Positions 40,008 through 49,414 are shown, counted from the stretch's first letter. The stretch: DNA of 64,000 nt from JACQFV01 sp964593585 (GCA_964593585.1 CAZQIZ010000015.1:5791-69790); one strand, 5' to 3'. Made by a program: numbers and translations. Notes: generated by a model not told the origin, from the sequence alone.

Positions 40008-42917
40008 CTACTGTGCGGTCAGACTGGCATAGAGACGCTTGGCGTCGGTCATCCAGGGCACTTCCCAGTCGGCATTCCCCCAGAAGACCATCAGCCGCTG
40101 CAGCGCCTCAATGGCGTCCTTGTTGCGCCCCAATTTGACGAGGGCATCGGCCTGCAGTTGCAGGCCCCGCAGGTAGGGCGCGCCGATCCAGTTTACCTCG
40201 GACTCCTCGCGCAGTTGAACCAGTTCGCGCAGGGCTTCGTCGTAGCGTCCCATCCCGATCAGGGCTTCGGCGATATTGGCGCGCCAGAGGGTGGTGTCGT
40301 TGCCGTAGCGGCGGCTGCGCAGGAAGTGATCGTAGGCGGCCTTGTAATCGCGCATCTCGATGGCCAGGCACCCCTCGATGCCAGCGGCTTCGCCCAACAG
40401 GTCGAGGCTGTCGAGCCGTCCGCCCCACTCGGCGCGCACTTTCTGGATCAACTGACGGGCTTCGTCGCCGCGCTGCAGCTTGCAGAGGGCATAGGCCTGC
40501 AGGAGATCTCCCTGCGGGCTGATCGTGTCGATCTGCGCGACGCGGCGGAATTCCTCCAGCGCCTCGGCGGGACGACCGCCATCGAGGTAGACCCACCCCA
40601 GGTTGTTGCGGGCGCCGGCCTCCTGATCGCGCAGATCGGCGGCCTCGGCCATGGTGGCGGCCTTGCGGAGCACATTGACCGCCTCGTTGAACCGTCCCCA
40701 GGTCTTGTGGACAGAGGCGACGCTGCGCAGCGCCAGTTGGCGGGTCAGCTGATTGTCGCTGGCCAGAGTCTTGGAATACCAGGTGATGGCGCTGTCGGGC
40801 TCGCCCTGCAGGACGAAGATGCGGGCGATTTCGCGGTAGCCATTGCGCTTTTCCGGGTCGACATCAATGGCGCGCTGGTACCAGACCCGCGCCGAATCAA
40901 GCCGTCCCTGCGCCAATTGCACATCGCCGAGAATTTCCAGCGGAATCACGTCGTGTGGGCGCACCTCGCGATAATGCGTGGCGACCTCGGTGGCGGCGGC
41001 GTAGTCCTTCTTCCTCAAATACGCTTGCGCCAGCCCCAGGAGCGCATACGGGTAGTCGGGATCCAGCTCGAGGGCGCGGCGGCAGTAGAGGATCGTCGTG
41101 TCGGCCTCGTTGCGGATGCCGCCGGCGGCGAAATTCGCCACCCAGAAGAAGGCCTCTTTGTGGGTGGGGCACTCGACGGTCGAGCGCTTGAGCGTCCGCA
41201 GCGCCGCTTCGTAGTCGCGTTTCTCGCCGATCTCCACGGCCAGCGCCTGGACCAGCAGCCGCTCGCAGGTGGGCACGCGGTCGATGTAGCGTCGCGCCAC
41301 GGCCATCGCCGCAAAGCCCTCCTCGGAACGGCCATCGGAGAAGTAGGCGATGGCCTTGCGCAGGTAGGCCAAGGCAAAGGCCGAATCGAGTTCGGTGGCG
41401 CGGTCGAAGTGCGGGTGGGCCGCATCCCAGTCCAGCGCGTGGTAGAATTCCATCCCCCGCAGATACTCGCGGTAGGCCTCGGGGTTGTTGGTGGTGGCAT
41501 CGGACACCGGGATGTCGCCGGCCAGCGCCTGCGTCTCGGAGAGTCCGATGCGGCGCTTGATGCGCAGCGAAAGGTCATCGACCATGGCAAACAGATCGTC
41601 GCCGTCGACCCGCTCCGAGCCGACCACGTCGCCGCTGGCGACATCGATGATCTGGGCGGTGATAATCGAGCGGCCGCCCAGTTTGGAGAGCGCGCCGGTC
41701 AAAAGCCTGGTCGCCCCGGCCTTCTTGGCGATGTCGATGGCGTCGCTTTTGGCGATCCGTCCGCTGCCGTCATCGAACTCATGCTTGGCCAGGTCATAGA
41801 GACGCTGGCTGGAGACCACTTTGACGAACTCGGAGGCCGACAGATCGGTGGTGAGCAGGTCGGCGATGATGTCGCCTTGGCGGTCGCTGTCGCGGGGATC
41901 GCTCAGGTTTTCGAAATTGAGCACCGCGACAGTGTTCTCGTTGGCGACCGCTTCGCCGCGCTGGGGACGGGAGCCATCGTCGCTGTCCAGCGCGAAGAGG
42001 ATGCCCATCATAATGGCGGCCACGCCGGCGATCCCCCAGAGGAGGCGGCGGCGACGCCCGCGGCGGTAGACCGGCAATTGTCCGGACGAGATGCGCGAGA
42101 TTTCCATCGCGCGCGCCACGGCGCGCAGATCGGCTTCGACCGCGCCGCTGTCCGGGTAGCGCTCATCGCGTTTCTTGGACAGACAACGCTCGATCACCGC
42201 GATGATCGGATCGGGAATCTCCGGATCGAGGGTCTTGAGCGGCGCGGGCTGCTCATGGACGATGCAGTAGAGCGCCGCCGCGGCGTGCTCGGCGGCGAAA
42301 GCCATCTTGCCGCCGAACATCTCGTAGAGCAAAACACCCAGCGAGAAGACATCGGAGCGGGCGTCGATTTCCATCCCCTGCGCCTGCTCGGGGGACATGT
42401 AGCCGACGGTGCCGACAGTGGCGCCGCGGTTGGTCAGGCCGGAGGATTCGCGCAACTTGGCCAGGCCGAAGTCGGTCAGACGGGCGCGGTCATCCTTGCC
42501 GATCAGGACATTCTCGGGCTTGATGTCGCGATGAATGATGCCATGGGTATGGGCGGCGCCGAGGGCCGAAGCCAGCTGGATGCCATAACGGATGGCCTGC
42601 TCGCGCGAGAGGCGACCGCGGGCCATCTTTGCCTTGAGCGTCTCGCCATCGACGTAGGCCATGGCGATGAACGGCTGGCCATCGTAATCGTTGATCTCGT
42701 AGATGGTCAGGATATTCGGGTGGTCGATCGAGGAGGCCGAGGTGGCCTCCAGCTCGAGCCGGCGGCGGCGTTCGGGGTCGGTGGCAAACTCACGCGGCAG
42801 GAACTTGAGGGCGACTTTGCGGCCGAGCTTGGTGTCGGTGGCCAGGAAGACCTCGCCCATGCCGCCCGCCCCCAACCGGGCGATCACCTGGTAATGACGG
42901 ATTGTCTGGTCAATCAT
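40008..42917 (-). CDS. Membrane Ser/Thr protein kinase with TPR repeats
   Basis: 969 residues. A Hanks-type kinase domain (9-275) has a glycine loop RLGAGGMGEVFLA, catalytic K38, HRD at 129-131, DFG at 149-151 and YMSPEQAQ. One transmembrane helix follows at about 288-307 (GIAGVAAIMMGILFAL). The outer part begins with a domain related to TolB-N/FlgO-like folds (VAVLNFENLSDPRDSDRQGD, ATRLLTGALSKLGG) at about 325-470, then more than a dozen TPR helices to the C terminus. The kinase faces the cytoplasm; the TPR part probably lies in the periplasm. This architecture is common in FCB and acidobacterial kinases. The stimulus and targets are unknown. Confidence 0.93.
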   Translation of the reverse strand: MIDQTIRHYQVIARLGAGGMGEVFLATDTKLGRKVALKFLPREFATDPERRRRLELEATSASSIDHPNILTIYEINDYDGQPFIAMAYVDGETLKAKMARGRLSREQAIRYGIQLASALGAAHTHGIIHRDIKPENVLIGKDDRARLTDFGLAKLRESSGLTNRGATVGTVGYMSPEQAQGMEIDARSDVFSLGVLLYEMFGGKMAFAAEHAAAALYCIVHEQPAPLKTLDPEIPDPIIAVIERCLSKKRDERYPDSGAVEADLRAVARAMEISRISSGQLPVYRRGRRRRLLWGIAGVAAIMMGILFALDSDDGSRPQRGEAVANENTVAVLNFENLSDPRDSDRQGDIIADLLTTDLSASEFVKVVSSQRLYDLAKHEFDDGSGRIAKSDAIDIAKKAGATRLLTGALSKLGGRSIITAQIIDVASGDVVGSERVDGDDLFAMVDDLSLRIKRRIGLSETQALAGDIPVSDATTNNPEAYREYLRGMEFYHALDWDAAHPHFDRATELDSAFALAYLRKAIAYFSDGRSEEGFAAMAVARRYIDRVPTCERLLVQALAVEIGEKRDYEAALRTLKRSTVECPTHKEAFFWVANFAAGGIRNEADTTILYCRRALELDPDYPYALLGLAQAYLRKKDYAAATEVATHYREVRPHDVIPLEILGDVQLAQGRLDSARVWYQRAIDVDPEKRNGYREIARIFVLQGEPDSAITWYSKTLASDNQLTRQLALRSVASVHKTWGRFNEAVNVLRKAATMAEAADLRDQEAGARNNLGWVYLDGGRPAEALEEFRRVAQIDTISPQGDLLQAYALCKLQRGDEARQLIQKVRAEWGGRLDSLDLLGEAAGIEGCLAIEMRDYKAAYDHFLRSRRYGNDTTLWRANIAEALIGMGRYDEALRELVQLREESEVNWIGAPYLRGLQLQADALVKLGRNKDAIEALQRLMVFWGNADWEVPWMTDAKRLYASLTAQ

Positions 42918-43050
42918 CGAGGAGAATCACTCGTTCCGGCGCGCGATTGTCAACACGTACCTCGGGGCTGCTTTTTGACTGTCGAATTCCGGCTCCCCGA
43001 CTAAATTGTACTGGATTGGGCGCGCGAATGTTGCGCCTTTGTCCTCCCCC

Positions 43051-43686
43051 ATGACCGATCCGACCACATTCACCCTGCGCGTGGAGAAGGTGTCGAAATC
43101 CTTCGGACGGCGAATCATCTGCCGCGCGGTCGAGCTGGAGCTGGCCGCCGACGAGAGCATCGCGGTGGTCGGGCCGAACGGCTCGGGCAAATCGACCTTT
43201 GTGAAGATGCTGGCCGGGCTGGTCCGTCCCGATCGGGGACGGGTCAGCCATCATCGCGACGGACGCGAAATCAAGCCGGAGCATTGGCATCGTCATCTGG
43301 GGATGGTCTCGCCGGAGCTGGCGCTCTACGAGGAATTGAGCGGGTATGAGAATCTGGCGTTTGCCGCCGCGGTTCTCGGATTGCATGCCGATCGGGCGCA
43401 CCTCGACACGTTGCTGGAGGAAGTCGGCCTCAGCGGTCGTGGCGCGGATCTGGTCGGAACCTATTCCTCGGGGATGAAGCACCGCCTCAAATTCGCCGCC
43501 GCCTTCCTGAAGGAACCAGCGTTGCTGCTTTTGGATGAACCGACGGTGATGCTGGATGAGGACGGCGCGGCGCGTGTCTGGGCGGCGCTGGCGCGCCGTC
43601 GGGCCGCGGTGGTGATCGCCACCAACGATCCCGATGAGGCGCGACGCGCCCAGCGGCAGGTGACCATGGGGGCGGCCGGTGCATAA
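43051..43686 (+). CDS. ccmA: ABC transporter ATPase, cytochrome c maturation (CcmA-like)
   Basis: 211 residues from ATG 43051. Walker A GPNGSGKST, signature YSSGMKHRLKFAAAFL and Walker B LLLLDEPT are present; the short length and SSGMK-type signature suit CcmA. It overlaps the CcmB gene by 8 bases. With CcmB, CcmC and CcmD it forms the ATPase complex that releases holo-CcmE. The gene is divergent from the Ser/Thr kinase, with about 133 bases between them. No good promoter was seen. Confidence 0.88.
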   Translation: MTDPTTFTLRVEKVSKSFGRRIICRAVELELAADESIAVVGPNGSGKSTFVKMLAGLVRPDRGRVSHHRDGREIKPEHWHRHLGMVSPELALYEELSGYENLAFAAAVLGLHADRAHLDTLLEEVGLSGRGADLVGTYSSGMKHRLKFAAAFLKEPALLLLDEPTVMLDEDGAARVWAALARRRAAVVIATNDPDEARRAQRQVTMGAAGA

Positions 43687-44338
43687 GGCCTGGGCGGTCC
43701 TGGTCAAGGATGTGCGCGCCGAGTACCGGACACGGTATGCGGTCAACGCGCTCTTCTTGTTTGCCCTGGTGACGCTCACGGCGCTGTCGTTTGCCACCGG
43801 CGGCGCCGCGCTCTCCCCGCTACTGGCCGCGGTGTTCTACTGGGTCATCCTCTTCTTTTCGGTCTTTTCGTCGCTGGCGCAGACCTTCGTCAAGGAGGCG
43901 GAGACCAAGACCGAGTTCTTCCTGAAGCTGAACGCGCCGGACGACGCGGTGTTCTTCGGCAAGTGGACCTTCAACCTGATCCTCGTGTTTCTGCTGAATG
44001 TGATCCTGACGCCGCTGTTTGTGATCATGCTCAATATCACACTGGCGCAGTGGGGTGTCTGGCTTGTGACCTTGTGCCTGGGCGGGATCGGGCTGGTGTC
44101 GACCACCACCTTGCTGGGGGCATTGATTGCCGCCGCGAATGTGCGCGGAGCGCTCTTTTCGGTGCTGGCGTTCCCGGTGTTGTTGCCGCTTTTGGTCACC
44201 GCGATCCGGGTCTCGGAAACCTGCTTTGGCGGCGGCACGGAGCTGGCCCAAGTCGACGCGTTTCTGGTGCTGGGATCGTACGCGGTGGTCTCGACCACAG
44301 CGGCATGGCTGCTTTTCCCCTTCGTCTGGCGGGATTAA
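43679..44338 (+). CDS. ccmB: Heme exporter protein CcmB
   Basis: 219 residues with about six transmembrane helices and the CcmB pattern: WAVLVKDVRAEYRTRYAVNA, FSSLAQTFVKEAETKTEFFL and FFGKWTFNLILVFLLNVILT. GTG start overlaps the CcmA gene. CcmAB form an ABC-type complex in the inner membrane that drives release of the heme chaperone CcmE from CcmC. Confidence 0.93.
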   Translation: MHKAWAVLVKDVRAEYRTRYAVNALFLFALVTLTALSFATGGAALSPLLAAVFYWVILFFSVFSSLAQTFVKEAETKTEFFLKLNAPDDAVFFGKWTFNLILVFLLNVILTPLFVIMLNITLAQWGVWLVTLCLGGIGLVSTTTLLGALIAAANVRGALFSVLAFPVLLPLLVTAIRVSETCFGGGTELAQVDAFLVLGSYAVVSTTAAWLLFPFVWRD

Positions 44339-44374
44339 GCGGGTGTCAAAAAGTCTGAGCGAATCGGTTTGGTT

Positions 44375-44404
44375 TTGGACCGTACGGAAGCGACGCTGTA
44401 TAAT
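44375..44404 (+). promoter_or_regulatory. Internal sigma-70 promoter before ccmC
   Basis: TTGGAC (44375-44380), an 18-base spacer and a perfect TATAAT (44399-44404). The predicted start is about 44411, just before the GGAGG of ccmC. It lies in the 93-base gap after ccmB, so ccmCDE may be expressed apart from ccmAB. Confidence 0.6.
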
Positions 44405-44431
44405 CAGCCGGCATGGGACGGGAGGCGTAGG

Positions 44432-45106
44432 GTGCTTTTGGTGCGCATAGGGGCGATCGTCCTGATCACGGCGGTGACGGTGCTGGCGTTTGTGACCGGT
44501 CCGCCGCTGGCGGCGATGCAATCGGGTGGCGAGGCCTCGCGTTTGTTTTACTTCCATGTGCCGATCGCGCAAGTGTCGTTTCTGTCATTCATGGTGGCGG
44601 CGGTCTACGCGATTATCTACCTGCGCAAACGCCGTCCCGACCATGACCGCGCGGCGGCTACGGGGGCGGAAATCGGCCTGATCTTTTCGATTGTCGCGCT
44701 GGTGACCGGGGCGCTCTGGGCCAAGCAGGCTTGGGGGGCATACTGGAACTGGGACCCGCGGCAACTATTCCTGTTTGCGCTGGTGCTCTTTTATGGGGCG
44801 TTCTTCGCCCTGCGGCAGGCGACCACCAATCCCGATACCAAGCGGCGGGTCTCGGCGGTGTATCTGATATTCGGCGGGGCGATCTCGCCGTTTCTGTTCT
44901 TTGTCTTGCCGCGTCTGTACCGCTCGCTGCACGAGGACGCCAACCAGGTGGTGGTGGCGGCGGGGTCGCAATCGACCATGTCCCCGCAGGTTGCAAGCAT
45001 TTTCGGCGCCTCGACGCTGGGTTTCCTGCTGCTCTATGTCTGGATGTTCAAATTGGGTGTGGCCGCCGCGCGTATTGAGGACGGCCCGGATGCGGATGGG
45101 GAGTGA
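44432..45106 (+). CDS. ccmC: Heme handling protein CcmC
   Basis: 224 residues from GTG 44432, chosen because GGAGG (44421-44425) sits six bases upstream; an open frame extends to 44369 but overlaps the promoter. Six transmembrane helices and the tryptophan-rich WWD signature WGAYWNWDPRQ mark CcmC, which loads heme onto CcmE. Likely axial His residues are in FYFHVPIAQ and RSLHEDANQ. It is followed after 3 bases by the tiny CcmD frame. Confidence 0.94.
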   Translation: MLLVRIGAIVLITAVTVLAFVTGPPLAAMQSGGEASRLFYFHVPIAQVSFLSFMVAAVYAIIYLRKRRPDHDRAAATGAEIGLIFSIVALVTGALWAKQAWGAYWNWDPRQLFLFALVLFYGAFFALRQATTNPDTKRRVSAVYLIFGGAISPFLFFVLPRLYRSLHEDANQVVVAAGSQSTMSPQVASIFGASTLGFLLLYVWMFKLGVAAARIEDGPDADGE

Positions 45107-45109
45107 CAA

Positions 45110-45223
45110 ATGAACGCGAACACAACGGCCGTGGTCGGGGTTCTCATCGTCTGGGCGGGGATCGTCTGGTATCTGGTACGAATTGACCGTCGGATTAAAC
45201 GCGGAGCGCGAATCGATGAATAA
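45110..45223 (+). CDS. ccmD: CcmD-like small membrane protein
   Basis: 37 residues, beginning MNANTTAVVGVLIVWAGIVW and ending with a basic tail (YLVRIDRRIKRGARIDE). One transmembrane helix followed by a positively charged cytoplasmic end is exactly the CcmD plan. It lies between ccmC (3 bases away) and ccmE (8-base overlap), where ccmD belongs. CcmD aids release of holo-CcmE from the CcmABCD complex. Sequence similarity in this family is weak, so the call rests on size, topology and place. Confidence 0.8.
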   Translation: MNANTTAVVGVLIVWAGIVWYLVRIDRRIKRGARIDE

Positions 45224-45632
45224 ACGGTACATCGTGGGAATCGGGATCATCGTGATCTGCGGGGTAGTGGGGTTTTCCGCCTTCCGCGGGTCGCTGACAC
45301 CCTATGTCAGTTTCGCCGAGGCGCGGCAACTGGATCGTAATTGTCAGGTCATGGGGACCATCGATAAGGAGAATGTTCGTTACGACCACGCCGCCGGGAC
45401 TCTGCATTTCAACATCATCGACGAGCAGGGGCACTCATTGCCGGTGGCTTACAAGGGCGTGACACCGGGGAATTTCGACCAGGCCAACTCGGTGGTTTGC
45501 CAGGGGCAGTTTGTGGCGGGGACATTCGAGGCCAACAACTTGCTGGTCAAATGTCCCTCGAAGTACCAAGGCATGGAAGCGGCCGGCGAACAAAACCCGC
45601 ACGAAGCCAAGCCGACCAACGACGGCGTCTAA
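45216..45632 (+). CDS. ccmE: Heme chaperone CcmE, Cys-type (CxxxY)
   Basis: 138 residues from ATG 45216, which overlaps the ccmD stop region. An N-terminal membrane anchor (YIVGIGIIVICGVVGFSAF) precedes the OB-fold (VMGTIDKENVRYDH, LPVAYKGVTPGNFD, FVAGTFEANNLLVKC). The heme-attachment site reads CPSKY (C113, Y117), with Cys where E. coli CcmE has His in HxxxY. Such Cys-type CcmE proteins are known from some delta-proteobacteria and archaea. It is the last ccm gene here: a terminator follows 25 bases after its stop. Confidence 0.94.
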   Translation: MNKRYIVGIGIIVICGVVGFSAFRGSLTPYVSFAEARQLDRNCQVMGTIDKENVRYDHAAGTLHFNIIDEQGHSLPVAYKGVTPGNFDQANSVVCQGQFVAGTFEANNLLVKCPSKYQGMEAAGEQNPHEAKPTNDGV

Positions 45633-45657
45633 ATTCCTCCACGATTGATCTTACTTG

Positions 45658-45680
45658 GGCCGCCCCGGGGCGGCCTTTTT
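45658..45680 (+). terminator. Rho-independent terminator of the ccm operon
   Basis: Palindrome GGCCGCCCCGGGGCGGCC (45658-45675) followed by TTTTT. It comes shortly after ccmE and before the kinase gene. Confidence 0.88.
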
Positions 45681-45781
45681 GTTTCCAGTTGGCGCACAAG
45701 GATTTCGGCAAAATGCCGATACAGAAATGGGGTATCCGGCTCCGATGCCGGACGTGGACCCCGACGAGGTTGCTGCGCCCG

Positions 45782-47179
45782 ATGGCTGATCGAAATCCGC
45801 ACGTTCATACCAGCGCCTCCAAGCGCACTGCGCCAACACCGCACCGTGCGGACGCAGCCGCCCTACTGGGCCAGATCCGCGAGTTGCGCCGCGAAGTCTT
45901 CGATCTGAACGCGCTGTTTGAATTGGCGCGTCAGTTCCATGAAGTCTGGGATGTGAATGCGCTGCTGGACGGCATCCTGCTGGTGGCAATCGAGCATACT
46001 CGCGCGGGCGCTGCGGCGGTGGTGACAACGGAGTCGGACCGGAAGGAACGATTGTCACGGTGGCGCTCGAAGGGATGGGACGCATCGGAGGAGCCGGACT
46101 GGACGGTTGATCCCAACGCCGGATGGGTGCGACGACTGCGCGAACACCGTCATCCGATGGCATTGTCCGCCCTGCGCGCGCAGTGCCCGGATGCCGCAGT
46201 CCAATTGGACGCCTTCCGTCGCGCCGGATGCCTGGTGCTGGCGCCGATGGTCCGTCGCGACCAGGTGCGCGGCCTGCTCTACCTTTCCGGACGCGTCGAT
46301 GGCGCGACATTCACTCCGGGAGACCTGGCCTTTCTGGATCTGCTGATGGATCAGTTTGCCGTCTCGCTGGACAACGCCGATCTCGCCGAGCGCGAACGCG
46401 AGACGCACGAACAACTGCTGCTCGCGCGCCAGCAACTGGCCTCGGCCGAAAAACTGGCGGCGCTGGGGCAGATGGCGGCGACCATCGCCCACGAAGTGCG
46501 CAATCCCACCGGCATCATCCGCAACTACCTCGCGCTGATTCGTCCGGCGCTGACCGAGCACCGCGCCGAATTGGAACACCTCGACATCATCAGCGAAGAA
46601 CTGGCGCGCGTGGAAGCGTTCGTGCAGAACCTGCTGGGGGCGTTCCACCCGCATCGGTCCGAGGCGGCGGCCCTGTCGCTGCCGGGACAGTTGGAGCAGG
46701 TGACATCGTTTTTCCGGCCGCGCCTCGCCAGCCGCGGGATTGAGGTGGTCAACCGCCTCGACGGATCGGTTCCGCCGGTCTGCGCCGAGCCGGAGCCGTT
46801 GCGCCAGGTCCTGATCAATTTGCTGCTGAATGCCATCGACGCCATGCCCGGTGGCGGTACGATCACCTTCACGTCGGAGTGGACGGCGGAGACGGTGGAG
46901 TTGGCGATCGCCGATACGGGCAGCGGCATTCCGACCGAGCTTCTCGATGAGATTTTCAATCCCTTCGTAACCTCCAAACCGCAGGGCGAGGGGAGCGGGC
47001 TGGGGCTTTCGATTTGCCGCAGTCTCCTGGAGCGGTTCGGCGCGCATATCTCGGCGCGCAACCAGACCCCGCCGGAACACGGCGCGGTGTTCACCATCCG
47101 GTTGCGACGCGCCGGCGACGCGGCTTGCCAGTCTGTGGATATCACCCGACAACTCTTTCCCCATGAGGTCCGACGGTGA
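45782..47179 (+). CDS. Soluble GAF-domain sensor histidine kinase
   Basis: 465 residues from ATG 45782; ATG 45713 in the same frame is the alternative. No transmembrane helix is seen. A GAF domain spans about 40-205 (LFELARQFHEVWDVNALLDG, VLAPMVRRDQVRGLLYLSGR). HisKA has H237 in AATIAHEVRNPTGIIRNY; HATPase_c has NLLLNAIDAMPGGG, DTGSGIP and GEGSGLGLSICRSLLERFG. Its stop overlaps the next gene by 4 bases (GTGA), so the two kinases are made together. GAF plus lack of membrane anchor implies a cytoplasmic signal, perhaps a small molecule or gas. Confidence 0.92.
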   Translation: MADRNPHVHTSASKRTAPTPHRADAAALLGQIRELRREVFDLNALFELARQFHEVWDVNALLDGILLVAIEHTRAGAAAVVTTESDRKERLSRWRSKGWDASEEPDWTVDPNAGWVRRLREHRHPMALSALRAQCPDAAVQLDAFRRAGCLVLAPMVRRDQVRGLLYLSGRVDGATFTPGDLAFLDLLMDQFAVSLDNADLAERERETHEQLLLARQQLASAEKLAALGQMAATIAHEVRNPTGIIRNYLALIRPALTEHRAELEHLDIISEELARVEAFVQNLLGAFHPHRSEAAALSLPGQLEQVTSFFRPRLASRGIEVVNRLDGSVPPVCAEPEPLRQVLINLLLNAIDAMPGGGTITFTSEWTAETVELAIADTGSGIPTELLDEIFNPFVTSKPQGEGSGLGLSICRSLLERFGAHISARNQTPPEHGAVFTIRLRRAGDAACQSVDITRQLFPHEVRR

Positions 47180-49302
47180 ACGAACTGGGAGTGATGGCGA
47201 CGACGCCGCGCACGACGGGGCAGCCGACGGTCGGCCGCATCCTGATCGTCGACGATGAAACCCGCATGACCGATTCGCTCTGCGCTCTTTTGGCGCGCGC
47301 GGGACATTCAACGGCGGGGGCCTACGACGCCGAAGGCGCCGAACGTCTGCTCGGCCAGGACGATTTCGATGTGGTGCTTACCGACCTGCGTCTGCCCGGA
47401 CCCAGCGGGCTGGCGGTGCTGAAGGCGGCGCATGCCATCGACCCGGAGCGGCCGGTGATCATCATGACCGCGTATGCGACGCTGGAGGCGGCGGTCGCCG
47501 CCATCGGCGAGGGCGCCTATGATTTCCTGATCAAGCCGGTGGACCAGCACGAGCTGGAATTGACGATCGCCCGGGCGCTGGACCGCCGCCGTCTGCAGAA
47601 GGCAACGCTGCAACTGGTGGACGAGCTGCGCACATCCAACGAGAAATTGTCGCACCGGGTGGCCGAACTCGACGCCCTGCACGACGTTTCGCTGGCGCTG
47701 TCGACCACCGCGGAATTGCCGAAATTGTTCGGCGCGATCCTGCAGCGCGCGACCACGGTGGTCGGAGCCAAGCATGGCTCGGTCATGCTGCTTGAGATGT
47801 CGGGGCATTTGCGCATCATGGCGGTTCATGGCAAGGGGTCGAGTCAACTCGAGAACACGGCGATTCCCGCCGGCGATTCGATCGCCGGATGGGTGGCGAT
47901 GCACGGCGAGCCGCTGTTGATCGAGGATGTCGAATCCGACCCGCGGTTTGCCCACCGCAACCGTCCGCAATTTGAGACCAAATCGCTGATGTGCGCGCCG
48001 CTGCGCACGCCGAACGGCACGTTGGGTGTGATCTGCCTGTCGGACCGCCATGACGGCGCCAGCTTTTCGCATGAGGATTTGAAGCTGCTGTCGACCGTGG
48101 CCACGCAGGCGGCGATCGCCATCGAGGACTCGCAGAACTTCCAGACGGTGCGCCGCCAACTGCGCGAGGCCACCGCGTTGCACCAATTGTCGGAGCAGCT
48201 GACGGAAGTGGAACGCACCGACCAGATGGTGCTGGCGGTGTTCGCCTGTCTTGATCAATTGGTGGTCTGCGATTCGCTGCAATGGTGGTTGTGGGATTCG
48301 GTCAGCCAGTCGCTGCGGTTGTACGCCGACACGACGCAGGCGCACCTGCCGGATGTCGACAACGCGCTCGCGGCGGCGTTGCCGATCTCGGCGGTGGCCG
48401 ACGACACCCAGCGCGAAGCGGCCATCCGTCGGGCGCTCTGGACCGACACCGGCGCCGGCAGCGAAATCCTGACCGCGGCTGTCCGCTCGGTGGATCAGCC
48501 GCTGGGCGTCTTCGCGGTGATCCGCCGGCAGGACCGTCCCTTCGACGAAAACGAGCGGCGTCTTCTGAAACTGGTCAGCGGCCAGGCGGAGCGCATCTTC
48601 GACCGCCAGCGCGCCCTGATCAACGCCTCGCGTCTGGTCACCATGGGCAAGATGATCTCGGAGATTTCGCATGACCTGCGCAAGCCGCTGACGAACATCC
48701 GCGGCAGTCTCCAGGTCCTGCGCGGACGGATGGCTGCCGACACGCACACCGGCGCGATTCTCAAATCGACCGAGGAGGAAGTGGTCCGGCTGGCGGCGCT
48801 GGTGACCGAGCTGGTGGATTTCTCAAACCCCACCCGCTACCGGACCGACCGCCGCGACCTGCGCCCGATCATCTTCCGCGCGGTGGGGCTGGTCGAACAG
48901 TTCGCCAAAAAGCACGACATCGAAGTCGAAGTGCGGATTCCCTCGGTGCTCAGACCGGTCTTCTGCGACGAGAACCAGATTACCGAGGCGCTGCTCAACA
49001 TCCTGATGAACGCGGTCGAAGCGATGGGCAAGGGCGGAACGCTTACGGTCACCGCCACCGCGGAACCGGTCTTCCCCTCCGGCGAGGAGCAGGTCCACAT
49101 CACCGTCGCCGACACCGGCCCGGGCATGGGCCAGGCCGAACTGGCGCGTTGCTTCGAGCGGTACTTCACCACCAAGTCGACCGGCACCGGGCTGGGGCTG
49201 GCGATTGTCCAGCGGATCATCCAGGCGCACGACGGCACCATAACGGCGGAAAGCAGCCCCGGCCAGAGGACGCAATTCCACATCCGCATGCCGGTACGGT
49301 GA
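47176..49302 (+). CDS. REC-GAF(-GAF) histidine kinase (response-regulator-headed kinase)
   Basis: 708 residues. Order: receiver domain (about 20-135; D26/D27, phosphoacceptor D70 in VVLTDLRLPG, K119 region FLIKPVD), coiled coil, GAF domain (about 165-320; ALHDVSLALSTTAELPKLFG, SLMCAPLRTPNGTLGVICLS), a second weaker GAF-like domain (about 335-480), HisKA with H499 (MISEISHDLRKPLTNIRGS) and HATPase_c (LLNILMNAVEAMG, DTGPGMG, GTGLGLAIVQRII). A receiver at the N terminus means it can be switched by another kinase, most simply the GAF kinase whose gene overlaps it. Cytoplasmic; no transmembrane helices. Confidence 0.92.
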   Translation: MNELGVMATTPRTTGQPTVGRILIVDDETRMTDSLCALLARAGHSTAGAYDAEGAERLLGQDDFDVVLTDLRLPGPSGLAVLKAAHAIDPERPVIIMTAYATLEAAVAAIGEGAYDFLIKPVDQHELELTIARALDRRRLQKATLQLVDELRTSNEKLSHRVAELDALHDVSLALSTTAELPKLFGAILQRATTVVGAKHGSVMLLEMSGHLRIMAVHGKGSSQLENTAIPAGDSIAGWVAMHGEPLLIEDVESDPRFAHRNRPQFETKSLMCAPLRTPNGTLGVICLSDRHDGASFSHEDLKLLSTVATQAAIAIEDSQNFQTVRRQLREATALHQLSEQLTEVERTDQMVLAVFACLDQLVVCDSLQWWLWDSVSQSLRLYADTTQAHLPDVDNALAAALPISAVADDTQREAAIRRALWTDTGAGSEILTAAVRSVDQPLGVFAVIRRQDRPFDENERRLLKLVSGQAERIFDRQRALINASRLVTMGKMISEISHDLRKPLTNIRGSLQVLRGRMAADTHTGAILKSTEEEVVRLAALVTELVDFSNPTRYRTDRRDLRPIIFRAVGLVEQFAKKHDIEVEVRIPSVLRPVFCDENQITEALLNILMNAVEAMGKGGTLTVTATAEPVFPSGEEQVHITVADTGPGMGQAELARCFERYFTTKSTGTGLGLAIVQRIIQAHDGTITAESSPGQRTQFHIRMPVR

Positions 49303-49414
49303 CGCGATTTGCCACTTTCCGGTAAGGAATTGCCTGTCAGCAGCCGATATACCCAATAGCGCAACGCCTTGCCCATCCGGGCCGGGGATGGCGCGCAAAC
49401 GAAAGGGCTGTCGC

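Noticed and set aside
40158..43004. Open frame of 948 codons opposite the Ser/Thr kinase
   Set aside because: Shadow frame without ribosome site or motifs.
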